64,000 bases of DNA from the NCBI RefSeq assembly GCF_004217215.1, contig NZ_SHKP01000006.1, positions 496,001 through 560,000 of the forward strand, written 5' to 3'. Origin of the DNA: Rivibacter subsaxonicus. GTDB lineage: Bacteria; Pseudomonadota; Gammaproteobacteria; Burkholderiales; Burkholderiaceae_C. Of the stretch, positions 20,445-31,306 are shown piece after piece. The translations under genes and the position numbers were made by a program. Positions within the stretch are counted from its first letter, which is position 1. Each line of letters begins with the position of its first letter. The notes beneath the pieces were generated by a model. It did not search any database and was not told the origin of the DNA. It was given only the letters and a program-made list of their open reading frames with translations.

Positions 20445-21053
20445 ATGAGCGCGCTGGACACGCAGAACCTGGGCATGGTGCCCATCGTCATCGAACAGTC
20501 GGGGCGTGGCGAGCGCTCCTACGACATCTACTCGCGGCTGCTGCGCGAGCGGATCATCTTCCTGGTCGGCCCGGTCAACGACCAGGTCGCGAACCTGGTG
20601 GTCGCGCAACTGCTGTTCCTCGAGAGCGAGAACCCCGACAAGGACGTGTTCCTCTACATCAACTCGCCGGGCGGCTCGGTGAGCGCCGGGCTGTCGATCT
20701 TCGACACGATGAACTTCATCAAGCCCGACGTCTCGACGATGTGCATGGGCATGGCGGCGAGCATGGGCGCCTTCCTGCTGGCCGCCGGCGCCAAGGGCAA
20801 GCGGCTTGCGCTGCCGAACTCCCGCATCATGATTCACCAGCCCTCGGGCGGCGCCCAGGGCCAGGCCACGGACATCGAGATCCAGGCGCGCGAGATCCTC
20901 AAGCTGCGCGAGCAGCTCAACGGCATCCTGGCCGAGCGCACAGGACAGTCGCTCGACAAGATCAAGGCCGACTCCGAGCGCGACTACTTCATGTCGGCCG
21001 AGGAGGCGCGCGGCTACGGACTGGTTGATCAGGTGATCAGCCAACGCGGCTGA
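20445..21053 (+). CDS. clpP: ATP-dependent Clp protease proteolytic subunit
   Basis: A 202-residue serine peptidase that forms the double-heptamer chamber fed by ClpX or ClpA. The catalytic Ser lies in [11 protein letters not shown], the His in [10 protein letters not shown] and the Asp downstream in the [19 protein letters not shown] region. The start [10 protein letters not shown] at 20445 leaves a short propeptide before the conserved [20 protein letters not shown] segment. Upstream, CTTGTGC and CCACATCT spaced by 13 bases weakly resemble a heat-shock sigma-32 promoter. clpX follows after a terminator. Confidence 0.97.
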   Translation: MSALDTQNLGMVPIVIEQSGRGERSYDIYSRLLRERIIFLVGPVNDQVANLVVAQLLFLESENPDKDVFLYINSPGGSVSAGLSIFDTMNFIKPDVSTMCMGMAASMGAFLLAAGAKGKRLALPNSRIMIHQPSGGAQGQATDIEIQAREILKLREQLNGILAERTGQSLDKIKADSERDYFMSAEEARGYGLVDQVISQRG

Positions 21054-21073
21054 GACGGCTTTCACATCGCAGG

Positions 21074-21113
21074 AAACGGGGCCTTTCCAGCGTGCTAGGC
21101 CCCGTTTTCTTTT
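21074..21113 (+). terminator. Intrinsic terminator between clpP and clpX
   Basis: AAACGGGGCCT pairs with AGGCCCCGTTT and is followed by TTCTTTT. It is 20 bases after clpP, so clpX probably depends on partial read-through or a promoter in the short remaining gap. Confidence 0.85.
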
Positions 21114-21154
21114 GAACTATCATCCTTCAGAACCCCCTTACGGCACGTCGTACC

Positions 21155-22429
<1,275 letters not shown>

Positions 22430-22563
22430 AACATCCGCCGCTCTTCATGACCTGCCGTCGCGCGGCCCCGCCCAGCTGGGTGCGGCCTTGTAGCGCCGGC
22501 GGTCCCGTTCTTGCAATCCGCCACTCGACCCGCACCTGCGCGGTCTGAGAAAGAGAGGCTTCA

Positions 22564-24993
<2,430 letters not shown>

Positions 24994-25003
24994 TGAAGGC
25001 CGG

Positions 25004-25030
25004 GGCACTTGCGCGATTCGCGGAAGTGCC
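25004..25030. repeat. Inverted repeat between lon and the tRNA cluster
   Basis: GGCACTT and AAGTGCC are perfect 7-base arms, with inner CGCG/CGCG arms able to extend the stem. It sits 11 bases after the lon stop and lacks a T-run, so it could be the lon mRNA 3' hairpin. It also spans the -35 box and spacer of the tRNA promoter, so it could equally be an operator. Confidence 0.6.
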
Positions 25031-25037
25031 ATAGAAT
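25009..25037 (+). promoter_or_regulatory. Promoter of the tRNA-Gly/Cys/Leu cluster
   Basis: TTGCGC (25009-25014) and TAGAAT (25032-25037) are separated by 17 bases. The GC-rich discriminator after the -10 (gcgaggctcgcg) is the kind found in stringently controlled tRNA and rRNA promoters. The first tRNA begins 65 bases downstream. Confidence 0.7.
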
Positions 25038-25102
25038 GCGAGGCTCGCGACAACGAAGCGACGCTGCAGTCAAAGCAGCAGAAAAAAGTTGAAGCGAGCG
25101 AC

Positions 25103-25178
25103 GCGGGAGTAGCTCAGTTGGTAGAGCGTAACCTTGCCAAGGTTAAGGTCGCGAGTTCGAGACTCGTCTCCCGCTCCA
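25103..25178 (+). tRNA. tRNA-Gly(GCC)
   Basis: A 76-base tRNA with CCA encoded. The acceptor is GCGGGAG/CTCCCGC with discriminator T; the anticodon loop TTGCCAA gives GCC. It is first in the Gly-Cys-Leu cluster, the same order as glyW-cysT-leuZ of E. coli. Confidence 0.97.
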
Positions 25179-25183
25179 GATTC

Positions 25184-25211
25184 AAAAAGGGAAGCTCCGG
25201 CTTCCCTTTTT
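25184..25211 (+). terminator. Hairpin with T-run after tRNA-Gly
   Basis: AAAAAGGGAAGC and GCTTCCCTTTTT form a 12-base stem with a TCCG loop, five bases after the tRNA. It resembles an intrinsic terminator; if the cluster is one transcript, this hairpin may act as a processing or attenuating element. Confidence 0.75.
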
Positions 25212-25253
25212 CGTCAGAGCAAGCGAGAGTGCAGCGCAAGCTGGGCTCACGAC

Positions 25254-25327
25254 GGCGCGGTAGCAAAGCGGTTATGCAGCGGATTGCAAATCCGTCCAGG
25301 GCGGTTCGACTCCGCCCCGCGCCTCCA
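25254..25327 (+). tRNA. tRNA-Cys(GCA)
   Basis: A 74-base tRNA with CCA encoded. The acceptor is GGCGCGG/CCGCGCC with discriminator T, and the anticodon loop TTGCAAA gives GCA. Confidence 0.97.
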
Positions 25328-25337
25328 GACGATCGAG

Positions 25338-25365
25338 CGGCTCCCTATGGGAGCCGTTTTCGTTT
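25338..25365 (+). terminator. Hairpin with T-run after tRNA-Cys
   Basis: CGGCTCCC and GGGAGCCG form an 8-base stem with a TAT loop followed by TTTTCGTTTG. It lies ten bases after tRNA-Cys and 22 before tRNA-Leu(UAA). Expression of the split Leu tRNA therefore needs read-through or its own promoter. Confidence 0.75.
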
Positions 25366-25387
25366 GTGCGGCTAGGATTGCGGTCAT

Positions 25388-25739
25388 GCCCCGGTGGTGA
25401 AACCGGTAGACACAGCGGACTTGAGATCAATTTGAGCACCCGGGTCGGAAACGCCCGGCGTGAATCCCGTCAAAGTCGGTGAAGCCCCTGGCGCCTGCCG
25501 ATGCACGCGCCGAGGTGATGCCGAGCCAAGCCCCGCGCCGGTCCTGAACCGACCGACACGGCGGAAGGTGTAGAGAGTGGACGGCGGGGGCCTGTCGCGG
25601 CGCGAGCCGCCATGGTCAAGGCGCATTCCAGACCACGAACGTCGCCCTCGCGGCAACGGCGGCGAAAGCCGAAGTGGCAAGAAAATCCGCGGCTTAGCCG
25701 TAAGGCGGCGTGCCAGTTCGAGCCTGGCCCGGGGCACCA
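25388..25739 (+). tRNA. tRNA-Leu(UAA), interrupted by a group I intron
   Basis: The gene is split. The 5' exon is 25388-25422 and the 3' exon 25682-25739. Joined, they give a class II tRNA with acceptor GCCCCGG/CCGGGGC, D-arm GTG/CAC with the Leu-type GGTAGACAC, anticodon stem GCGGA/TCCGC and loop CTTAAAA (anticodon TAA). The variable arm is long, the T-arm is GCCAG-TTCGAGC-CTGGC, the discriminator is A73, typical of Leu, and CCA is encoded. The intron lies between U34 and A35. Unspliced, the gene cannot form an anticodon loop. Its place after Gly and Cys tRNAs matches leuZ. murI ends seven bases beyond it on the other strand. Confidence 0.93.
25423..25681 (+). ncRNA. Self-splicing group I intron (subgroup IC3-like)
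   Basis: A 259-base intron in the anticodon loop of tRNA-Leu(UAA). The 5' exon ends in U and the intron ends in G (25681), as group I splicing requires. P1 is short: exon CUU with intron GAG in TTTGAGC, giving a U-G pair at the splice site. The conserved core strings are present in order: P at about 25471-25487, Q at 25518-25531 (GCCGAGCCAAGC), R at 25568-25585 (GTGTAGAG...GGACGGC) and S at 25618-25632. P7 can form from AGUG in R and CAUU in S. A GGC-GAAA-GCC hairpin (25661-25670) matches P9. There is no homing endonuclease gene. Self-splicing is inferred from these features. Confidence 0.9.
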
Positions 25740-25745
25740 AGTTCT

Positions 25746-26570
25746 TCAGGCTGCGTTCATCGCAGCTGCCAGCGGCTGCAGTTCGAACTCGAAGTCGAGC
25801 CAGCGTTCGGCGATCTGTCGCAGGCGCTGCTGATCACCGGTCGTCGACAGAACGATCCTGCGCGCAGCGCGGCGGCCAGCGGCGCCCCGTTCGTCGGCCA
25901 GTCGTGCGCACTGCTCGGCAACGGCCGGCGCGGTATCGACCAGCACCACGTCGGCGCCGAGGACCTCGGCGATCGCGCTGCTGGCGAAGGGATAGTGGGT
26001 GCAGCCCAGCACCACGGTGTCGACCCCCGAGGCGCGCAGGGCGCCGGCGTCACGCGCGACGATGGCGCTGACCGAAGCACTGCCGACGTCGCCCTCCTCG
26101 AGCGCCTGCGCGAGGCCTGGACAGGCTCGCAACAGGAACTGCACGGCCGGTCGTTGCTGCTCGGCCAGCAGGCGGGCAAAGCGGGTGCTGGCCAGCGTCG
26201 CGCTGGTTGCCATCACGCCGATGCGGCCGTTGCGGCTCGACGCCAGCGCTGGCTTCAACCCGGGTTCGACGCCGACGAATCGCGTGCCGGGGTAACGCGC
26301 GCGCAGCATGTCGATCGCGAGCGCCGTCGCGGTGTTGCAGGCGACGACGACGATCTGCGCGCCGGCGCCGAGCAGCGCGTCGGTGAGTGCGATCGAGCGC
26401 TGCTGCACGAAGGCCGCATCGCGTTCGCCATAGGGCGCGTGGGCCGAGTCGGCGATGTAGAACAGCTCGGCGCCGGGCAGTCGCCGCTGCAAGGCGCGCA
26501 GCACCGACAGACCGCCGACGCCGGAGTCGAAGAGGCCGATGCGGACCGGGTCTTTGGGCGTATGAATCAT
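25746..26570 (-). CDS. murI: Glutamate racemase
   Basis: A 274-residue cofactor-independent racemase that makes D-glutamate for peptidoglycan. The two catalytic cysteines are in place: VVACNTAT near residue 77 and VLGCTHYPF near residue 190. The substrate-binding N-terminal motif IGLFDSGVGGLSVL and the YIADSAHAPYG segment are intact. It runs toward the tRNA cluster and stops seven bases from the tRNA-Leu gene. The start ATG at 26568-26570 gives normal family length. Confidence 0.95.
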   Translation of the reverse strand: MIHTPKDPVRIGLFDSGVGGLSVLRALQRRLPGAELFYIADSAHAPYGERDAAFVQQRSIALTDALLGAGAQIVVVACNTATALAIDMLRARYPGTRFVGVEPGLKPALASSRNGRIGVMATSATLASTRFARLLAEQQRPAVQFLLRACPGLAQALEEGDVGSASVSAIVARDAGALRASGVDTVVLGCTHYPFASSAIAEVLGADVVLVDTAPAVAEQCARLADERGAAGRRAARRIVLSTTGDQQRLRQIAERWLDFEFELQPLAAAMNAA

Positions 26571-26734
26571 GCGCGGGCGAGTCTAGCCGGCGCGCCTCGG
26601 CGGCCGGAGCCCGGTACGGGTTGATATAGAATCGAACGATCGTGCTTTTTTTAGGCGAGACACGGCCCGCGCAGGGTCGATTCGCTTTCTAGAATCACAG
26701 ACTGTTTTTCTGACATTCGCTAGGAGTGCGTCGC

Positions 26735-27490
26735 ATGAAGGCTCTGGTTCCGGTCAAGCGGGTCGTCGACTACAACGTGAAGGTTCGCGTGAAGTCCGAT
26801 GGCACGGGCGTCGACATCGCCAACGTCAAGATGAGCATGAACCCCTTCGACGAGATCGCCGTCGAAGAGGCGACGCGGCTCAAGGAGAAGGGCGTGCTGA
26901 CCGAGGTGATCGCGGTCTCGTGCGGCGTGACGCAGTGCCAGGAGACGCTGCGCACCGCGATGGCGATCGGTGCCGATCGCGCGGTGCTGGTCGAGACCGC
27001 TGCCGACCTCGAGCTTCAGCCGCTGGCCGTGGCAAAGCTGCTCAAGGCACTGGTCGACAAGGAGCAGCCGCAACTCGTGATCCTCGGCAAGCAGGCCATC
27101 GACGACGACTGCAACCAGACCGGCCAGATGCTGGCTGCGCTGCTCGGCTGGCCGCAGGCTACCTTCGCCTCGAAGGTCGAAGTGGCCGGCGACAAGGTGC
27201 GCGTCACGCGCGAGATCGATGGCGGCCTCGAGACGCTCGAGCTCACGCTGCCGGCGGTGATCACGACCGACCTGCGCCTCAACGAGCCGCGCTACGTGAC
27301 CCTGCCCAACATCATGAAGGCCAAGAAGAAGACGCTCGAGGTCGTCAAGCCGGCCGACCTGGGCGTGGACGTGAGCCCGCGCATCAAGACGCTCAAGGTC
27401 GGCGAGCCGCCCAAGCGCAGCGCCGGCATCAAGGTGCCCGACGTCGCCACGCTGGTGGCCAAGCTGAAGACCGAAGCCAAGGTGATCTGA
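26735..27490 (+). CDS. etfB: Electron transfer flavoprotein beta subunit
   Basis: A 251-residue AMP-binding subunit of the EtfAB heterodimer, which accepts electrons from acyl-CoA dehydrogenases and passes them to the quinone pool through Etf-ubiquinone oxidoreductase. The conserved N-terminus [20 protein letters not shown], the [13 protein letters not shown] motif and the [20 protein letters not shown] signature are present. The ATG at 26735 has an AGGAG sequence nine bases upstream; the open frame extends only three more codons. etfA follows after 14 bases. Confidence 0.96.
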   Translation: MKALVPVKRVVDYNVKVRVKSDGTGVDIANVKMSMNPFDEIAVEEATRLKEKGVLTEVIAVSCGVTQCQETLRTAMAIGADRAVLVETAADLELQPLAVAKLLKALVDKEQPQLVILGKQAIDDDCNQTGQMLAALLGWPQATFASKVEVAGDKVRVTREIDGGLETLELTLPAVITTDLRLNEPRYVTLPNIMKAKKKTLEVVKPADLGVDVSPRIKTLKVGEPPKRSAGIKVPDVATLVAKLKTEAKVI

Positions 27491-27504
27491 GGAGTACCGC
27501 CGTC

Positions 27505-28440
27505 ATGACCGCTCTCGTCATTGCTGAACACGACCACGGCACCCTCAAGGGCGCCACCCTCAACACCATCACCGCCGCTGCCCAGTGCGGTGGCGATGTC
27601 CACGTGCTGATCGCCGGCCACAACGCCGCCGGTGCCGCGCAGGCCGCAGCGGCGATCGCCGGCGTCGCCAAGGTGCTGCATGCCGACGCACCGCAACTCG
27701 CCGAGCAACTGGCGGAGAACGTTGCTGCTCAGGTGCTGGCCATCGCCAGTGGCTACAGCCACCTGGTGTTCCCGGCCACCGCGCATGGCAAGAACGTCGC
27801 GCCGCGCGTGGCCGCGCTGCTCGACGTGGCGCAGGTTTCCGACGTCACCAAGGTGCTGGCAGCCGACAGCTTCGAGCGCCCGATCTACGCGGGCAACGCG
27901 ATCGCCACCGTGCAGAGCCTGGACGCCACCAAGGTCCTGACCGTGCGCACGACCGGCTTCGACCCGGCGGCCACCAGCGGCGGCAGCGCTGCGGTCGAGG
28001 CGGTCGCCGCGGTGGCCGACAGCGGCAAGTCCAGCTTCGTCGGCAGCGAGATCGCCAAGAACGACCGGCCCGAGCTGACCGCCGCCAAGATCATCGTCAG
28101 CGGCGGCCGCGCGCTCGGCTCGAGCGACAAGTTCAACGAGGTGCTGACGCCGCTGGCCGACAAGCTCGGCGCCGCGCTCGGCGCCTCGCGCGCCGCGGTC
28201 GACGCCGGCTACGCGCCCAACGACTGGCAGGTCGGCCAGACCGGCAAGATCGTCGCCCCGCAGCTCTACATCGCGGCCGGCATCAGCGGCGCGATCCAGC
28301 ACTTGGCCGGCATGAAGGACTCCAAGGTGATCGTCGCGATCAACAAGGACCCCGAAGCCCCAATCTTCAGCGTCGCCGACTACAGCCTCGAGGCCGATCT
28401 CTTCGAGGCGGTGCCGGCACTGGTCAAGGAACTCGGCTGA
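27505..28440 (+). CDS. etfA: Electron transfer flavoprotein alpha subunit
   Basis: A 311-residue FAD-binding subunit of EtfAB. The N-terminal domain ([19 protein letters not shown]) is structurally like EtfB. The C-terminal FAD domain carries [13 protein letters not shown], the [19 protein letters not shown] segment and the [14 protein letters not shown] signature. It is co-transcribed with etfB, and a terminator follows the stop codon before the acyl-CoA dehydrogenase gene. Confidence 0.96.
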   Translation: MTALVIAEHDHGTLKGATLNTITAAAQCGGDVHVLIAGHNAAGAAQAAAAIAGVAKVLHADAPQLAEQLAENVAAQVLAIASGYSHLVFPATAHGKNVAPRVAALLDVAQVSDVTKVLAADSFERPIYAGNAIATVQSLDATKVLTVRTTGFDPAATSGGSAAVEAVAAVADSGKSSFVGSEIAKNDRPELTAAKIIVSGGRALGSSDKFNEVLTPLADKLGAALGASRAAVDAGYAPNDWQVGQTGKIVAPQLYIAAGISGAIQHLAGMKDSKVIVAINKDPEAPIFSVADYSLEADLFEAVPALVKELG

Positions 28441-28467
28441 CGCGCGTCCCGCGCGACAACCGCACCG

Positions 28468-28507
28468 AAGCGCCCCGACGATCCAGCGTCCGGGCGCTTT
28501 TCTTTTT
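28468..28507 (+). terminator. Intrinsic terminator of etfBA
   Basis: AAGCGCCC pairs with GGGCGCTT across a 16-base loop and is followed by TTCTTTTT. The next gene starts 19 bases later, so some read-through into the acyl-CoA dehydrogenase gene is likely. Confidence 0.75.
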
Positions 28508-28525
28508 GCAGTTCAGGAGACAGCG

Positions 28526-30316
28526 ATGAGCTACCAGGCCCCCGTGAAGGACATGCTGTTCTGCATGGCCGAACTGGCCGCCCTCGACGAGGTGGCAAAG
28601 ATCCCCGGCTTCGAGGATTTCGGCGTCGAGACCGCGCAGGCGGTGCTCGAGGAATGCGCCAAGTTCAACGAGGGCGTGATCGCGCCGCTCAACTTCGAGG
28701 GCGACAAGAACCCTTCGTTCTTCAAGGGCGGCAAGGTCACGACCACGCCCGGCTTCAAGGAGGCCTATCGCCAGTTCTCCGAGGGCGGCTGGCAGGGGCT
28801 GCAGCACCCGGCCGACCACGGCGGCCAGGGCGCGCCCAAGACCATTGCCGCCGCCTGCGGCGAGATGATCAACAGCGCCAACCTCAGCTTCGCGCTGTGC
28901 CCGCTGCTGACCGACGGCGCGATCGAGGCGCTGCTGACCGCTGGCAGCGACGAACTCAAGCGCGTCTACCTGCCGAAGATGGTCTCGGGCGAGTGGACCG
29001 GCTCGATGAACCTGACCGAGCCGCAGGCCGGCTCCGACCTCTCGCTGGTGCGCACGCGCGCCGAGCCGCAGGGCGACGGAACCTACAAGATCTTCGGCAC
29101 CAAGATATTCATCACCTGGGGCGAGCACGATGTGGCCGACAACATCGTCCATCTGGTGCTGGCGCGCGTGGCCGGCGCGCCCGAGGGCGTCAAGGGCATA
29201 TCGCTGTTCGTCGCACCGAAGTTCATGGTGGGCGCCGACGGCTCGCTCGGAGCGCGCAATGACGTGCATTGCGTGAGCATCGAGCACAAGCTAGGCATCA
29301 AGGCGAGCCCGACCGCGGTGCTGCAGTACGGCGACCACGGTGGCGCCATCGGCTATCTCGTCGGCGAGGAGAACCGCGGCCTCGAGTACATGTTCATCAT
29401 GATGAACGCGGCCCGCTACGGCGTTGGCGTGCAGGGCATCGCGCTGGCCGAGCGGGCCTACCAGAAGGCGGTGCAGTACGCGAAGGACCGCGTGCAGAGC
29501 CGCCCGGTCGACGGCTCGCTGCCGGGCGCGGCGCCGATCATCCACCACCCCGACGTCAAGCGCATGCTGATGACCATGCGCGCGCTGACCGAGGGTTGCC
29601 GCGCGATGGCGAGCGTCGCGGCCGCGGCCTACGACGCGGCGCACGCGCATCCGGATGCCGACGTGCGCAAGCAGAACCAGGCCTTCTATGAATTTCTCGT
29701 TCCGCTGGTCAAGGGCTACAGCACCGAGATGAGCCTCGAGGTCACGAGCCTCGGGGTGCAGGTGCATGGCGGCATGGGCTTCATCGAGGAGACCGGCGCC
29801 GCGCAGTACTACCGCGACGCCAAGATCCTCACGATCTACGAAGGCACCACCGCGATCCAGGCCAACGACCTGGTCGGCCGCAAGACGGCGCGCGATGGCG
29901 GCGCCACGGCGCGTGCGATCGCGGCGCAGATCGCCGCCACCGAGGCGCGACTCTCGGACCGCAGCAGCGCGGCGGCGCGCTCGATGCTGAAGCACCTGAA
30001 GGCGGCGCGCGAGGCTTGGCTGGAGGCGGTGGGCTTCGTCGCGTCGAATGCCAAGGGCAACCCGAACGCCGTGTTCGCCGGATCGGTGCCCTACCTGATG
30101 CTGGCCGGCAACCTGGTCGCCGGCTGGCAGATGGCGCGCGCGCTGATGGCGGCCGAGGACAAGGCCGCGGCCAGTGCAGACCTGCCGTTCATGAACGCCA
30201 AGATCACCACCGCGCGCTTCTATGCCGAGCACATCCTGAGTCGCACCGGCGCGCTGCGCGACGCCATCGTCGAGGGCGGCGAGAGCGCCAACGCGATGGC
30301 CCTCGAGTCCTTCTGA
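28526..30316 (+). CDS. Acyl-CoA dehydrogenase with C-terminal extension
   Basis: A 596-residue FAD enzyme oxidising an acyl-CoA to the 2-enoyl-CoA and handing electrons to Etf. It belongs to the long bacterial ACAD group that carries an extra C-terminal helical domain (also seen in DmdC-type methylthiopropionyl-CoA dehydrogenases), against about 380 residues for short ACADs. The FAD-binding NLTEPQAGSDLSLVRT region and the C-terminal ILTIYEGTTAIQANDLVGRK motif, which holds the catalytic Glu, are clear. It lies directly downstream of etfBA, its electron acceptor. The chain-length specificity cannot be told from sequence. Confidence 0.92.
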   Translation: MSYQAPVKDMLFCMAELAALDEVAKIPGFEDFGVETAQAVLEECAKFNEGVIAPLNFEGDKNPSFFKGGKVTTTPGFKEAYRQFSEGGWQGLQHPADHGGQGAPKTIAAACGEMINSANLSFALCPLLTDGAIEALLTAGSDELKRVYLPKMVSGEWTGSMNLTEPQAGSDLSLVRTRAEPQGDGTYKIFGTKIFITWGEHDVADNIVHLVLARVAGAPEGVKGISLFVAPKFMVGADGSLGARNDVHCVSIEHKLGIKASPTAVLQYGDHGGAIGYLVGEENRGLEYMFIMMNAARYGVGVQGIALAERAYQKAVQYAKDRVQSRPVDGSLPGAAPIIHHPDVKRMLMTMRALTEGCRAMASVAAAAYDAAHAHPDADVRKQNQAFYEFLVPLVKGYSTEMSLEVTSLGVQVHGGMGFIEETGAAQYYRDAKILTIYEGTTAIQANDLVGRKTARDGGATARAIAAQIAATEARLSDRSSAAARSMLKHLKAAREAWLEAVGFVASNAKGNPNAVFAGSVPYLMLAGNLVAGWQMARALMAAEDKAAASADLPFMNAKITTARFYAEHILSRTGALRDAIVEGGESANAMALESF

Positions 30317-30333
30317 ACCCAAGGGAGTCCACC

Positions 30334-31293
30334 TTGCCGCTGCCCAAGATCCTCCAGAACCTGCCGCTTCCGATCATCGGCTCGCCGCTGTTCATCATCA
30401 GCAATCCCAAGCTCGTGATCGAACAGTGCAAGGCCGGCGTCGTCGGCTCGATGCCCTCGCTCAACGCGCGCCCGGCCTCGCAACTCGACGAGTGGCTGGC
30501 CGAGATCACCGAGACCCTCGCGGCCTGGGACCGTGACCATCCGGAGCAGAAGGCCGCACCTTTCGCGATCAACCAGATCGTGCACAAGAGCAACGACCGG
30601 CTCGAGCACGATCTCGAGCTCTGCGCCAAGTACAAGGTGCCGATCATCATCACCTCGCTGGGCGCGCGCACCGACCTCAACGACGCGGTGCACGGCTGGG
30701 GCGGCGTGGTACTGCACGACATCATCAACAACTTCTTCGCGAAGAAGGCGATCGAGAAGGGCGCCGACGGCCTGATCGCGGTGGCTGCCGGGGCCGGTGG
30801 CCATGCGGGCGTCAAGAGCCCGTTCGCGCTGGTGCAGGAGATCCGGCAGTGGTTCGACGGGCCGCTGGCGCTGTCGGGCTCGATCGCCACCGGCGGTGCG
30901 GTGCTGGCGGCGCAGGCGATGGGCGCCGACTTCGCCTACATCGGTTCGGCCTTCATCGCCACCGACGAGGCGCGCGCCGCCGAGGCCTACAAGCAGATGA
31001 TCGTCGACAGCGACAGCGACGACATCGTCTACAGCAACCTCTTCACCGGCGTGCACGGCAACTACCTGAAGCCGTCGATCCGTGCCGCCGGGCTCGACCC
31101 CGACAACCTCGAGCACAGCGACCCGAGCAAGATGAGCTTCGGCAGCGACTACGGTGCAAAGAAGGCCTGGAAGGACATCTGGGGTTGCGGCCAGGGCATC
31201 GGCGCGGTGCGCGAGGTCGTGCCGGCCGCGGCGATGGTGGCGCGTCTCGCGACCGAGTACCGCGCCGCGCGGGCCGCGCTGCTGGCGGCCTGA
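30334..31293 (+). CDS. Nitronate monooxygenase family flavoprotein
   Basis: A 319-residue FMN-dependent TIM-barrel protein of the nitronate monooxygenase/2-nitropropane dioxygenase family, which oxidises alkyl nitronates to carbonyl compounds and nitrite. The N-terminal LPIIGSPLFIISNPKLVIEQ, the GAGGHAGVKSPF phosphate-binding loop and the LSGSIATGGAVLAAQAMGADF segment are typical. The likely start is TTG at 30334, preceded by AAGGGA; no ATG gives the conserved N-terminus. It follows the acyl-CoA dehydrogenase by 17 bases and is probably in the same operon, so its true substrate may be a lipid-derived compound (inference). Confidence 0.88.
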   Translation: MPLPKILQNLPLPIIGSPLFIISNPKLVIEQCKAGVVGSMPSLNARPASQLDEWLAEITETLAAWDRDHPEQKAAPFAINQIVHKSNDRLEHDLELCAKYKVPIIITSLGARTDLNDAVHGWGGVVLHDIINNFFAKKAIEKGADGLIAVAAGAGGHAGVKSPFALVQEIRQWFDGPLALSGSIATGGAVLAAQAMGADFAYIGSAFIATDEARAAEAYKQMIVDSDSDDIVYSNLFTGVHGNYLKPSIRAAGLDPDNLEHSDPSKMSFGSDYGAKKAWKDIWGCGQGIGAVREVVPAAAMVARLATEYRAARAALLAA

Positions 31294-31306
31294 GGCCGCT
31301 GCCGAA

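Noticed and set aside
25384-25740. Open reading frames on both strands across the intron and tRNA-Leu exons
   Set aside because: They overlap conserved group I core strings and tRNA arms, have no ribosome binding sites and show no protein family pattern; they are by-products of high GC.
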